A DNA stretch of 40,386 nt from Myroides odoratimimus (GCF_030326305.1 NZ_JACAKB010000028.1:1-40386); one strand, 5' to 3'; positions 7,229 through 15,413 are shown, counted from the first letter of the stretch. A program made the numbers and translations. The notes: generated from the letters alone by a model not told the origin.

Positions 7229-7259
7229 AAAAACGCCACTTTAATTAAGTGGCGTTTTT
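7229..7259. terminator. Strong hairpin, terminator of the ABC ATPase gene
   Basis: A perfect 13-bp stem, AAAAACGCCACTT (7229-7241) and its complement (7247-7259), with flanking A and T tracts; it can act on both strands. Confidence 0.9.
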
Positions 7260-7279
7260 CTGTTGTATATATAAACGAA

Positions 7280-7305
7280 AAAAGCTCAGCAATTGCTGAG
7301 CTTTT
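7280..7305 (-). terminator. Terminator of the S9 peptidase gene
   Basis: A 26-base perfect palindrome (AAAAGCTCAGCAA and its complement) lies 9 bases after the peptidase stop on the minus strand and is followed by a T tract on that strand. Two separate hairpins thus lie between the convergent genes. Confidence 0.85.
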
Positions 7306-7313
7306 AAAATATA

Positions 7314-9734
7314 CTATTTTTTGTTTTTTACATTTTTTTCTAAGAATTGATCTTGTTCCCATAATAGGTGGAAGATATTTTCTTTAGCAGCATATCCATG
7401 ACTTTCTTTAGGAAGGATAACCATTCTAACTGGCGCACCTAATCCTTTTAAAGCTTGGAAGTAACGCTCTGTTTGTAATGTAAATGTTCCAGGGTTATTA
7501 TCAGCTTCACCATGTACTAATAACATTGGAGTCTTCATTTTACTAGCATTCATAAATGGAGACATTGTATTGTATACTTCAGGAACTTCCCAATAGTTTC
7601 TTTGTTCTGTTTGGAAACCAAATGGAGTTAATGTTCTGTTGTAAGCTCCACTACGTGCAATACCTGCTGCAAATAAGTCTGAATGAGTAAGTAAATTAGC
7701 TGTCATAAACGCTCCGTAAGAGTGTCCTCCTACAGCTACTCTCTTTCTATCGATATATCCTAATGCGTCTACAGCATCAATAGCTGCTTTACCATTTGCC
7801 ACTAATTGTTCTACATAAGTATCATTCGGCTCTTCTTTACCTTCTCCTACGATAGGGAATGCAGCATCATCTAATACCGCGTATCCTTTCGTCACCCAGT
7901 AGATAAATGATCCATAAGAAGGGAATGTAAACTCATTAGGGTTATGTGTTACTTGAGCTGCGCTATTTTTGTCTTTGTACTCAGCAGGGTAAGCCCAGAT
8001 TAATAGAGGTAATTTCTCTTTCTTAGCTTTAATATCATATCCTGCTGGTAAGTATAAAGTACCAGATAATTCTAAACCATCTTCTCTCTTATATTTAATT
8101 ACCTCTTTGTATACGCCGTTTAAAGAGCTAAAAGGGTTTTTAAATGAAGTGATTGCTTTTAAGTCATTCTTCTTATTGATATTTCTGAAGTAGTAGTTAG
8201 GATATTCAGTAGCTGATTGAATAGATACTAATACTAATCCTTTCTTAACATCTTCTATAGATTGAATAGTCTCTTTTTTATCTGTGTAATTAGACTGGTA
8301 CAATCTTTTTGTTTTTAATGTTTTTAAATCGAACTCATCGATGAAAGGGAATTGTCCTTTAGCTGTATAACCTTGTCCGATTAAGAAAAGTTTATTATTT
8401 TCTTTAGCTAATACATAACGGTCAAATTCATTTCTTTTTAATTCGAATGTACCTGGATCACTGTATACATCTTGTGAGTTTCTGTCTTCTATCTTTACAG
8501 GAGCTTCATTAAATTTAGATGGATCAATAATGAATGTTCTAGTATTTCTAGTATCATACCACTGATCGCCTACTAAAGCTAAGTTATCATCTCCCCAAGT
8601 GATTCCACCGTAACGTTGAGATAATTTAACAATAGATTTAGGTGCGTTATTAAATGGGGCATCCCAAGTAAACACTTCATCTCTGAAAGGTACATCTTTC
8701 GCAGGATCACCACCATCTAAAGATTCTACATAATAAAGAGTAGCAGCTTTATCAGCTCTCCATCCCATATTTCTCTTTCCTTCACGAGTTGCCATAAATC
8801 CTTTAGGCATGATTTCATTTAAGGGAATATCATTTACTTCTTTTACTAAGTTACCTGCTTTGTCATAAACTACAGTTTTCATAGGAAAACGGTTTAGTGA
8901 TACTAAGTAAGAGAATGGTTTCTGTAATGTAGTAACCATTAAGTATTCTCCATCAGGAGAGAAACTAGAACCAACAAATAAATCTCCTTTTTTGAAAAGT
9001 GTTTTATTTCCTTTAAGGTCTATTTTATATAATTCAGAAGTAACTAAAGTTTCGAAGTTAGCTTCGTCAGTTTTATTCTTTAATAAATCTTGGTATGTTC
9101 TGTTTTGAGAAACAACACCTTCACTCACAGATACAATAGGACCTGTTGGTAAATTTTTAGAAGTATCGATTAATGCAGGTCTATTAGCAGGGATCTGATT
9201 AATCAATAAAGATTGACTATCCTTAAACCAAGTAATAGGGTTGCCGATATTCGCATTTAAATTTGCCTCAGTAAGTTTAGTTGCTTGGGCAGTTTTTACA
9301 TCTAAGATCCAAAGTTCCACACCGTTTTCAGCAGTGTTAGTGAATGCTAATTTTGATTGATCAGGAGACCAAGTAATATTCGTAATTCTAGGATTAGCTG
9401 GTAATCCTTTTACTTGTATTTCTTGAGTATCTTTTATTTTTCTAACTTTTAGGTTAGTAATATAAGTTACTGTGCTTGAAATATTAGTGTTTACATCGAT
9501 ACGTAAACCAGCAAGTCTCATTTCGTTTACATTCAAATCCATTAATGTCTTATATGTACTTCTATAGCTTAGAAGCATATATTCCATTTTGTTGTCCATA
9601 GATATAGCAGGAGCTCTTTCGAAGTCAGCTAACTCTAGAATTTCTTGAGATGGCTTTTGATATGTAACATTTTCTTGTGCGTACATAGAACTAATCAAAA
9701 ATAGGGATAATAAGGTTGTTTTGATGATTCTCAT
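7314..9734 (-). CDS. Exported S9-family (prolyl oligopeptidase-type) serine peptidase
   Basis: The chosen ATG at 9734 gives 806 residues with a clear signal peptide (MRIIKTTLLSLFLISSMYAQ); the frame is open 27 codons further upstream, but that part has no signal character and was rejected. The middle of the protein (to ~540) is repetitive and beta-rich, as in the beta-propeller of this family. The C-terminal hydrolase domain has S672 in GGHSYGAFM, D745 in VHGEADNNPG and H779 in KESHGYAA, with the spacing expected of an S9 triad. Such enzymes cut peptides, often after proline or hydrophobic residues, in the periplasm or outside. It is monocistronic. Exact specificity cannot be read from the sequence. 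Confidence 0.92.
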   Translation of the reverse strand: MRIIKTTLLSLFLISSMYAQENVTYQKPSQEILELADFERAPAISMDNKMEYMLLSYRSTYKTLMDLNVNEMRLAGLRIDVNTNISSTVTYITNLKVRKIKDTQEIQVKGLPANPRITNITWSPDQSKLAFTNTAENGVELWILDVKTAQATKLTEANLNANIGNPITWFKDSQSLLINQIPANRPALIDTSKNLPTGPIVSVSEGVVSQNRTYQDLLKNKTDEANFETLVTSELYKIDLKGNKTLFKKGDLFVGSSFSPDGEYLMVTTLQKPFSYLVSLNRFPMKTVVYDKAGNLVKEVNDIPLNEIMPKGFMATREGKRNMGWRADKAATLYYVESLDGGDPAKDVPFRDEVFTWDAPFNNAPKSIVKLSQRYGGITWGDDNLALVGDQWYDTRNTRTFIIDPSKFNEAPVKIEDRNSQDVYSDPGTFELKRNEFDRYVLAKENNKLFLIGQGYTAKGQFPFIDEFDLKTLKTKRLYQSNYTDKKETIQSIEDVKKGLVLVSIQSATEYPNYYFRNINKKNDLKAITSFKNPFSSLNGVYKEVIKYKREDGLELSGTLYLPAGYDIKAKKEKLPLLIWAYPAEYKDKNSAAQVTHNPNEFTFPSYGSFIYWVTKGYAVLDDAAFPIVGEGKEEPNDTYVEQLVANGKAAIDAVDALGYIDRKRVAVGGHSYGAFMTANLLTHSDLFAAGIARSGAYNRTLTPFGFQTEQRNYWEVPEVYNTMSPFMNASKMKTPMLLVHGEADNNPGTFTLQTERYFQALKGLGAPVRMVILPKESHGYAAKENIFHLLWEQDQFLEKNVKNKK

Positions 9735-9842
9735 TATGGTTAGTTTTAACGTTAGGTCGGCTAATATAAACGAAATTATTGAGTGTTCTGTGGGGATACA
9801 GCCTTTTTGTGGCAAAAATGTTTAAGTTTTTAGTTATTAGTG

Positions 9843-9850
9843 TATTTTTG
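9843..9850 (+). promoter_or_regulatory. Probable -7 box before fabH
   Basis: TATTTTTG matches TAnnTTTG and lies 26 bases before the fabH ATG. The upstream element at the right distance is TTT rather than TTG. Confidence 0.5.
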
Positions 9851-9876
9851 TAGCTCGTAAACCAATTTTTTTAAAA

Positions 9877-10884
9877 ATGTTTAGATCAAAAATAAGCGGA
9901 TTAGGTTATTACGTTCCTGAGAATGTAGTGACCAATGACGACCTGGCGAAGATAATGGATACTAACCATGAATGGATTGTAGAGAGAACAGGTATACATG
10001 AAAGAAGACATAAAGCATTAGAAGAAGATACAACTTCTGGAATGGGAGTAAAGGCTGCTCGTATAGCGATGCAGAGAGCAGGAGTAGAAGCAAAGGATAT
10101 TGACTTTGTCGTATTTGCTACTTTGAGCCCTGATTATTATTTTCCAGGACCAGGAGTAATGTTACAACGTGAATTAGGATTAAATACCGTTGCGGCATTA
10201 GATATTCGTGCACAGTGTTCAGGTTTTATCTATGCTTTGTCTATAGCAGATCAGTATATTAAAACAGGGATGTATAAAAACGTACTTGTGGTAGGGTCTG
10301 AAGTGCACTCTACAGGTTTAGATATGACTACTAGAGGTAGAGGAGTATCTGTTATTTTTGGAGATGGAGCTGGAGCAGCAGTATTGACTCGCTCTGAGAA
10401 TGAAGAACAAGGTTTGTTATCTACACATATCCACTCACAAGGAGAACATGCAGAAGAATTAGCCTTATTAGCACCAGGAATGGGAGGTAGATGGGTAACA
10501 GATATTTTAAAGGATAACGATCCTGATGATGTTAGTTACACTCCGCATATGAATGGACAGTTTGTGTTTAAAAATGCAGTAGTTCGTTTTAGTGAAGTAA
10601 TTAATGAAGGATTAGAAGCAAATGGTCTACAAGTATCAGATATTAATATGCTAATCCCTCATCAAGCCAACTTGAGAATTTCTCAATTTATTCAGCAGAA
10701 GTTTGGTTTATCAGATGACCAAGTATTTAATAATATCCAAAAATACGGAAACACAACTGCTGCTTCTGTGCCAATTGCTCTAACAGAAGCTTGGGAAGCA
10801 GGTAAGATTAAAGAAGGTGATTTAGTTGTATTAGCAGCTTTTGGAAGTGGATTTACTTGGGGGAGTGTTATTATTAAGTGGTAA
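9877..10884 (+). CDS. fabH: Beta-ketoacyl-ACP synthase III
   Basis: A 335-residue condensing enzyme that joins acetyl-CoA or a branched acyl-CoA starter to malonyl-ACP to begin fatty acid synthesis. The catalytic triad is visible: C114 in RAQCSGFIY, H262 in PHQANLRI and N292 in KYGNTTAAS. Length and motif spacing are normal for FabH. Flavobacteria make many iso-branched acids, so branched starters are likely, but the sequence does not prove this. Many Bacteroidota carry more than one KAS III homologue, and this copy is not beside the other fab genes, so it may be a second FabH. It is followed after 38 bases by a fatty-acid hydroxylase-like gene on the same strand, probably in one transcript. 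Confidence 0.9.
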   Translation: MFRSKISGLGYYVPENVVTNDDLAKIMDTNHEWIVERTGIHERRHKALEEDTTSGMGVKAARIAMQRAGVEAKDIDFVVFATLSPDYYFPGPGVMLQRELGLNTVAALDIRAQCSGFIYALSIADQYIKTGMYKNVLVVGSEVHSTGLDMTTRGRGVSVIFGDGAGAAVLTRSENEEQGLLSTHIHSQGEHAEELALLAPGMGGRWVTDILKDNDPDDVSYTPHMNGQFVFKNAVVRFSEVINEGLEANGLQVSDINMLIPHQANLRISQFIQQKFGLSDDQVFNNIQKYGNTTAASVPIALTEAWEAGKIKEGDLVVLAAFGSGFTWGSVIIKW

Positions 10885-10922
10885 AAAATAATTATATTAG
10901 CTTTAATTAAGTTAATGTAGTT

Positions 10923-11591
10923 ATGAAATTTGATAAAATCCACAATAAGGGTCAGGCTAGATTATTTAAGAATCCTTATTTAGAAATGCTTACTAAGGGA
11001 CATCCTGCAGTTATTTGGGGGATGTATATACCTGTATTATCATATATAGTATATTTAGGATATACAGATTACAATTTATCAGTCCAGAATCTTATTCTTC
11101 TATTCTTTGGAGGAATGATATTCTGGACTTTTTTTGAATATTTAGCTCATCGTTATATCTTTCATTTAATAAGTGATAAGCCAAATGCACAGAGATTTGC
11201 TTATATTATGCACGGCAATCATCATCATTATCCTCGTGATAGACAGCGATTATTTATGCCTCCTGTGCCTAGTATTATATTAGCTTCTGTACTTTTTGGA
11301 TTGCATTATCTGATCATGGGAAGATATACATTTGGTTTTTATCCAGGTTTTATAATAGGATATTTATTATATGCATCAATGCACTATGCTATTCATGCAT
11401 TTGCACCACCTTTTAAGTTTATGAAACCACTGTGGCGAAACCATCATTTGCATCACTATAAAGATGAAGAAATGGGCTTCGGTGTAAGTAATACCTTTTG
11501 GGATCGAGTATTTGGAACAATGTTCGACTTAGATAAAGAGAAAGAAGATAAAGAGAAGGTAAAAGAACTTATGTTTGAAAAGAAGAAATAA
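10923..11591 (+). CDS. Membrane fatty acid hydroxylase (fatty acid 2-hydroxylase-like, sterol desaturase superfamily)
   Basis: A 222-residue integral membrane di-iron oxygenase. Four hydrophobic stretches (about 30-48, 55-75, 115-132, 138-160) surround histidine clusters: H76 and H81 (AHRYIFH), H97, H100 and H101 (HGNHHHYPRD), H154 and H158, and H174, H175, H177, H178 (RNHHLHHYK). The segment HGNHHHYPRDRQRLFMPP closely resembles the HGxHHxxPxDxxRLVxPP signature of Scs7/FA2H fatty acid 2-hydroxylases. It therefore probably hydroxylates the acyl chain of a membrane lipid at the alpha carbon. It lies 38 bases after fabH and ends at a strong terminator. The superfamily call is firm; 2-hydroxylation is an inference from the signature. 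2-Hydroxy acids occur in flavobacterial lipids. Confidence 0.87.
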   Translation: MKFDKIHNKGQARLFKNPYLEMLTKGHPAVIWGMYIPVLSYIVYLGYTDYNLSVQNLILLFFGGMIFWTFFEYLAHRYIFHLISDKPNAQRFAYIMHGNHHHYPRDRQRLFMPPVPSIILASVLFGLHYLIMGRYTFGFYPGFIIGYLLYASMHYAIHAFAPPFKFMKPLWRNHHLHHYKDEEMGFGVSNTFWDRVFGTMFDLDKEKEDKEKVKELMFEKKK

Positions 11592-11594
11592 ACG

Positions 11595-11627
11595 AAAAAC
11601 GACTATCAAGCTATGATAGTCGTTTTT
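11595..11627. terminator. Bidirectional terminator between hydroxylase and endonuclease genes
   Basis: A perfect 14-bp stem (AAAAACGACTATCA, 11595-11608, with 11614-11627), 5-base loop, with A and T tracts on the two sides, between convergent genes. Confidence 0.9.
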
Positions 11628-11635
11628 TTATGATA

Positions 11636-12580
11636 TTATTTCCATGTATTTTCTACAGTAGGCCCACTCCATAGCATATTAGCTAAGTAAGGATTGTCTA
11701 TAAAAGGGTTTCTATTCCCTTGAGCGTATGGATTATTTGGGTTACCATGATATTCATTACGCCTTCTTTCTATTTCATCTACAGGATCTTCTTGGTGCCA
11801 TTTTAGAAATAAGTCAATCATACCATCAGGTGTTTTAGAGGTACTTCCTACACCTATTTTAGAAGGTAGACACTGTTCACCATATCTAACATACATATAC
11901 ATCATCATACGAGCTACATCACCTTTCCATTCATTACCAGGATACCATAAGTTTTGACCTAAGTCAGCTGAGTAACCATTACCTTCAGCAAATTTTTTGT
12001 TTCCTCTTAAGCCATTCCAATCTACATCTGCAGATCGAAGATTGTGAGCATCTGTACCGGCACCTGGTGTTTTTGTTTCAAAGTTACCAGCATGTTGAGT
12101 ATAAACATGTTCTCTATTCCATGTGTCTTTTCCAGAACCTCCCGCATTTTGTTTACTTATCTCTCTAGTATATGCTTCTTTATCACTAGAATTAGGTTTA
12201 TTATTATGTCCATATATTAAATATACATGAGTTGGTTTACCTGTTTTTACAGGAACATAGTCAGTAGCTTTAATAGCTTCCCAAACTTCTGGTGTATATT
12301 TTAACTTCTTTGTATGGGTTTCTTCTAGTTTATCATGTAACTGTTTTTTAAGTGCAGTACCTGTTTTTGTAAAGTCTATATCTGCGTAATAAGCTTGTAA
12401 TTCTTGTGGAATTGTAATCTTCTCAGGTGTTATAGGAATGTATCCACTATTATCTCCTTCTCCTGTAGGAGGTGTGGGTTTTACATAGCCAGTATTATCA
12501 GGATCAGTAATGATAGGATCCTTTGAACATGCAGTGATTCCAAGTAATAATGAAACTAGAATGATATTAATTTTTTTCAT
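11636..12580 (-). CDS. Endonuclease I-family lipoprotein, paralogue 1
   Basis: A 314-residue lipoprotein: signal peptide with lipobox GITAC (lipidated C18), a linker rich in Pro, Asp and Thr to about residue 55, then a nuclease domain of the EndA/Vvn type. The catalytic region is WNREH (154-158), followed by DAHNLR (177-182) and DVARMMMYMY (221-230), the conserved blocks of this family. Such enzymes are metal-dependent nonspecific nucleases that act outside the cytoplasm. It should sit in the outer or inner membrane facing the periplasm or the surface and break down extracellular DNA for nutrients or biofilm turnover; that role is inferred. It shares the post-lipobox KDPIITDP segment with paralogue 2. 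A good promoter lies upstream at 12615-12644. Confidence 0.9.
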   Translation of the reverse strand: MKKINIILVSLLLGITACSKDPIITDPDNTGYVKPTPPTGEGDNSGYIPITPEKITIPQELQAYYADIDFTKTGTALKKQLHDKLEETHTKKLKYTPEVWEAIKATDYVPVKTGKPTHVYLIYGHNNKPNSSDKEAYTREISKQNAGGSGKDTWNREHVYTQHAGNFETKTPGAGTDAHNLRSADVDWNGLRGNKKFAEGNGYSADLGQNLWYPGNEWKGDVARMMMYMYVRYGEQCLPSKIGVGSTSKTPDGMIDLFLKWHQEDPVDEIERRRNEYHGNPNNPYAQGNRNPFIDNPYLANMLWSGPTVENTWK

Positions 12581-12614
12581 ATTTGAAATATATTAATTAG
12601 AGGTATTAAAAGTA

Positions 12615-12644
12615 CAAAATTAACGGATGTAATAGTTTAAACAA
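12615..12644 (-). promoter_or_regulatory. Promoter of endonuclease paralogue 1
   Basis: On the minus strand TTG (12644-12642), a 19-base spacer and TAATTTTG (12622-12615), an exact consensus match. The predicted leader to the ATG at 12580 is about 30 bases. The rest of the interval 12645-12890 shows no gene that I can see. Confidence 0.75.
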
Positions 12645-12898
12645 CCAAAGTAAATTTCAGATGTTTGTGTTATTTATGAGTTTTATGTATTGCTTTATTT
12701 GGTTCAACAAATAGTATAGTATCATTCATAAAGTAAAATTAATTCTTGAGAATGAATCAATCATTTAAATCAAAGAGTTTTGAAACTTCAGAGTTTCTAA
12801 GATTTCCTTTTTTAGATTAACTAAACTTTTTGCGTAGTCCCCAACTTTTGACACTGATCCCTGATAATGACGGAAAGTGTCCGAAATAAACCAAATAA

Positions 12899-12928
12899 AA
12901 AAGGACATCTTTATTAAGATGTCCTTTT
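12899..12928 (-). terminator. Terminator of tRNA-Met
   Basis: A 13-bp stem AAAAGGACATCTT (12899-12911) with 12916-12928, followed on the minus strand by T residues; it lies 6 bases after the tRNA 3' end. Confidence 0.85.
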
Positions 12929-12934
12929 GCCTTG

Positions 12935-13008
12935 TAGCGAAGACGGGAGTTGAACCCGTGACCTCAGGGTTATGAATCCTGCGCTCTAACCGACTGAGCT
13001 ACCTCGCC
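12935..13008 (-). tRNA. tRNA-Met (anticodon CAT, probably elongator)
   Basis: A 74-base cloverleaf: acceptor GGCGAGG with CTTCGCT (two G-T pairs), D-arm GTAGCTCAGTCGGTTAGAGC, anticodon loop TTCATAA, T-arm GGGTTCAACTCCC; CCA is not encoded. The anticodon CAT also fits lysidine-modified tRNA-Ile. The D-loop and variable region resemble elongator tRNA-Met more closely, and the lack of three G-C pairs in the anticodon stem argues against initiator tRNA. Its own promoter (13043-13072) and terminator frame it as a single-gene unit. Confidence 0.9.
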
Positions 13009-13042
13009 ATTTTTGGTCTGCATTACTTCCGTATTGCGAGTG

Positions 13043-13072
13043 CAAATATAGTAGTATTTATGGGTTCTCCAA
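13043..13072 (-). promoter_or_regulatory. Promoter of tRNA-Met
   Basis: On the minus strand TTG (13072-13070), a 19-base spacer and TATATTTG (13050-13043), an exact consensus match. The sequence 13033-13046, spanning the end of the -7 box and the start region, is identical to that of the tRNA-Pro promoter. Between here and 13360 I see no gene. Confidence 0.8.
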
Positions 13073-13360
13073 ACTGTTTTGAATAGATATTTTCAAAATA
13101 AATGACACGATTAGTTTAACCTGTTTAGAATGAAAAGTTTACTGTAGAAATATTTTTTTATTTTTTTGAAATATTTTTATTCTCACCGGTTTCCTGTTAT
13201 AAAGTACTTTTTATAGAGGATAGAATAAGGGTAAATGAAGTTTCTTACACTATTTTTTGTATTTTAAATAAAGTATAAGGCTATGTTTTTGTGTGGTTTC
13301 TCAAAAAGATACACATTGTTATAATTTTGTGAAATTTCTTTTAGAAATTGTTTTGATATA

Positions 13361-13368
13361 TATCTTTG
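13361..13368 (+). promoter_or_regulatory. Possible -7 box before the DedA gene
   Basis: TATCTTTG matches TAnnTTTG but ends only 5 bases before the chosen ATG (13374). If used, the mRNA would be nearly leaderless. No TTG is found at the expected distance, so this may be chance. Confidence 0.3.
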
Positions 13369-13373
13369 AGGGT

Positions 13374-14024
13374 ATGGAACTATTAGATTATCTTTTTCAC
13401 ATTGATAAGTATTTGCACATCTTTATAGAGCAATACGGAACGTGGTTATACGTTATTTTATTTTTAATTATTTTTGTTGAGACTGGATTAGTGGTCATGC
13501 CATTTTTACCTGGTGATTCACTTCTCTTTGCAACAGGAATGTTAGTAGCTCAGTCAGATGAACTGAATATAGTATTAACCATTGCAATTCTTTTAGTAGC
13601 AGCCATTACTGGAGACTCTTTAAACTATTATCTCGGACGAAAAGTAGGAATGCGTTTGACAGAATTTAAGTTGTTTGGTAAGCAAGTAGTGAAACAAGAG
13701 CATCTAGATAAGACACAGTCTTTTTATGAGAAGTATGGAGAGCGCACCATCGTTATTGCTCGATTTGTCCCTATAGTTCGTACATTAGCCCCTTTTGTAG
13801 CAGGTATTGGAAAGATGAGATATGGAATATTTATGACTTATAATGTAGTAGGAGGGATAGTATGGGTAGTCGGACTTACTCTAGCAGGATATTTCTTGGG
13901 TAATATACCTCTTGTAAAAGATAATTTCTCTAAAATTGTACTTCTGATTATCGTAGTGTCTGTAATGCCTATTGTGTATGAGTTTATAAAGGCTAAAGTA
14001 CAAAGCAAAAAAGCAATTGAATAG
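13374..14024 (+). CDS. DedA-family membrane protein
   Basis: A 216-residue membrane protein from the ATG at 13374. The frame is open 27 codons further upstream, but DedA proteins start close to this MELLDYLFHID-type segment. The conserved family blocks are present: ETGLVVMPFLPGDSLLF, then GDSLNYYLGRKVG, then ARFVPIVRTLAPFVAG with the essential-type arginines. Three to four long hydrophobic segments follow the DedA/VTT pattern with re-entrant loops. DedA proteins are linked to phospholipid flipping, especially undecaprenyl phosphate recycling or phosphatidylethanolamine, and to membrane potential homeostasis; which applies here is unknown. It is a single gene between tRNA-Met and an endonuclease gene, ended by the hairpin at 14052. 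Confidence 0.9.
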   Translation: MELLDYLFHIDKYLHIFIEQYGTWLYVILFLIIFVETGLVVMPFLPGDSLLFATGMLVAQSDELNIVLTIAILLVAAITGDSLNYYLGRKVGMRLTEFKLFGKQVVKQEHLDKTQSFYEKYGERTIVIARFVPIVRTLAPFVAGIGKMRYGIFMTYNVVGGIVWVVGLTLAGYFLGNIPLVKDNFSKIVLLIIVVSVMPIVYEFIKAKVQSKKAIE

Positions 14025-14051
14025 AATATTAATTTAAATAATAAACGATAG

Positions 14052-14079
14052 AACCAATGTGATAAGCATTGGTTTTTTT
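14052..14079 (+). terminator. Terminator of the DedA gene
   Basis: An 8-bp stem AACCAATG (14052-14059) with CATTGGTT (14067-14074), followed by a T run. Confidence 0.85.
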
Positions 14080-14208
14080 ATGGCTTTATTCAAAAATATT
14101 TGATAGTGATGTATAAAAGAAACAATACAAGATAGTCTCTATTCAAGATTAAGCTTTTTTATTGTCTAGTTGTAGAATTAATCAAAGACTGTGAAGAAGA
14201 ATTGAATT

Positions 14209-14264
14209 AATAGGATAGTGCAGATACTAGATATAATAGGATAGTGCAGATACTAGATATAATA
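14209..14264. repeat. 26-bp tandem repeat (2.15 copies)
   Basis: The unit beginning AATAGGATAGTGCAGATACT occurs at 14209-14234 and identically at 14235-14260, followed by four bases of a third copy. It lies between the convergent DedA and endonuclease genes, next to a terminator hairpin. No coding function is seen. Confidence 0.9.
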
Positions 14265-14266
14265 AA

Positions 14267-14300
14267 AAAAGCTAGAAATCATCTACTGACTTCCAGCTTT
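14267..14300 (-). terminator. Terminator of endonuclease paralogue 2
   Basis: A stem of AAAAGCTGGAA-type arms (read on the minus strand, one G-T pair) with a ~12-base loop, followed by TTTTTTT on the minus strand, 20 bases after the gene stop. Confidence 0.75.
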
Positions 14301-14319
14301 TATTTATAATAGGGTTTTG

Positions 14320-15348
14320 TTATTTACTCCATTTGTTTTCTGCCTTAGGGCCACCCCAGATGCGATTAGCTAATTCAGGGTTGTCAATGAATGGGTTACG
14401 GTTACCTTGAGAATATCTATAGTTAGGATTATTAGGATTACCATGATATTCATTACGTCTTCTCTCTATCTCAGATACTTCATCTTCTGCATTCCATTTT
14501 AAGAATAAGTCAATCATTTCATCGCTTAATACGCCAGCTTTAGCGTCCATAGGCATTCCTACTTTAGTAGCTTTAGTATATCCTCCTCCATTTTCGTTTT
14601 CATAGCGGATATGCATATACATCATCATACGAGCTACATCACCTTTCCATTCATCACCAGGATACCAGTAATTCCCTTTTTTAACTGAATTCCCATTACC
14701 ATCTACAAATTTGTGATTACTTCTAGATGAGTTTGTAGATCTATTGATAGCACGTAAGTGATGTGCATCATGTCCTGCGATATCTTCTATTGCTGTTGGT
14801 TTGTCATCAGAATATGTAGTTGTTAAGGCTTTTTGTTTTTTAGTTTTATCTACAGCTAATGCCTTAGCGAATACGTGCTCTCTTTCCCAAAGAGAGGTAA
14901 TGGGTAAACTTGTCGATTTATTGTTTTTATGTTCTTTTGGGACAGATCTCATTTTAGTGATATCATCCTTAGCATCTTTAGCAGGCCAACCATATATCTG
15001 AAGAACATTATCTTTATTATCTGGATCTTGATCAGTGAATTCTGTAGCTTCCCAGATACCAGGTGTATAACTCTGTGGGATATGTGTATCTTTCACTAGT
15101 TTTGCTAACTGTTGTTTTAGTTGTGTTCCCTCTTTAGTGAAGTCTAGCTTGCTGTAATACTGTTGGTATTGAGCAGGGATGATGTAGTCTCCAGGATTAG
15201 GAGTGATATTTCCTCCTTCATCAGGTTTTTCTCCTCCGCCATTACCAGGCTTTTCTGTAGACTCAGTAGGGTCGGTAATAATAGGATCCTTCGTACAAGA
15301 AGTAGCGAAGACGGCTAATCCTGCTAATACAAGTAATGTTTTTTTCAT
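14320..15348 (-). CDS. Endonuclease I-family lipoprotein, paralogue 2
   Basis: A 342-residue lipoprotein with lipobox ATSC (C18), a Gly/Pro/Glu-rich linker to about residue 55, and an EndA-type nuclease domain. The catalytic block here is WEREH (154-158), then DAHHLR (194-199) and DVARMMMYMHIRY (237-249). The domain is longer than in the two relatives, with extra residues between the first block and DAHHLR and after MYMHIRY. The segment after the lipid cysteine (KDPIITDP) is shared with paralogue 1, which suggests a rather recent duplication. The predicted function is metal-dependent nuclease activity outside the cytoplasm. It has its own terminator, and a 311-base gap separates it from paralogue 3, so separate transcription is likely. 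Confidence 0.9.
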   Translation of the reverse strand: MKKTLLVLAGLAVFATSCTKDPIITDPTESTEKPGNGGGEKPDEGGNITPNPGDYIIPAQYQQYYSKLDFTKEGTQLKQQLAKLVKDTHIPQSYTPGIWEATEFTDQDPDNKDNVLQIYGWPAKDAKDDITKMRSVPKEHKNNKSTSLPITSLWEREHVFAKALAVDKTKKQKALTTTYSDDKPTAIEDIAGHDAHHLRAINRSTNSSRSNHKFVDGNGNSVKKGNYWYPGDEWKGDVARMMMYMHIRYENENGGGYTKATKVGMPMDAKAGVLSDEMIDLFLKWNAEDEVSEIERRRNEYHGNPNNPNYRYSQGNRNPFIDNPELANRIWGGPKAENKWSK

Positions 15349-15381
15349 GTTTGGTAAGTGATTTATTATTCTGTTTTTTAC

Positions 15382-15413
15382 AATAGAATGAATAATTATT
15401 GCGCTATTCTATT
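15382..15413. repeat. 8-bp inverted repeat upstream of endonuclease paralogue 2
   Basis: AATAGAAT (15382-15389) and ATTCTATT (15406-15413) flank 16 bases, 34 bases before the gene start on the minus strand. It may be an operator or a leader hairpin. Apart from this and the terminator at 15612, the gap 15349-15659 holds nothing that I recognise. Confidence 0.35.

Noticed and set aside
9735-9815. 27 extra codons at the start of the S9 peptidase
   Set aside because: A clean signal peptide begins at the ATG at 9734; a longer N-terminus would bury it.
12935-13008. tRNA-Ile with lysidine-modified CAT anticodon
   Set aside because: The D-arm and variable region match elongator tRNA-Met better, though the alternative is not fully excluded without testing for tilS determinants.
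14209-14264. CRISPR-like repeat
   Set aside because: The 26-bp copies are directly adjacent with no spacers, and no cas genes are present.
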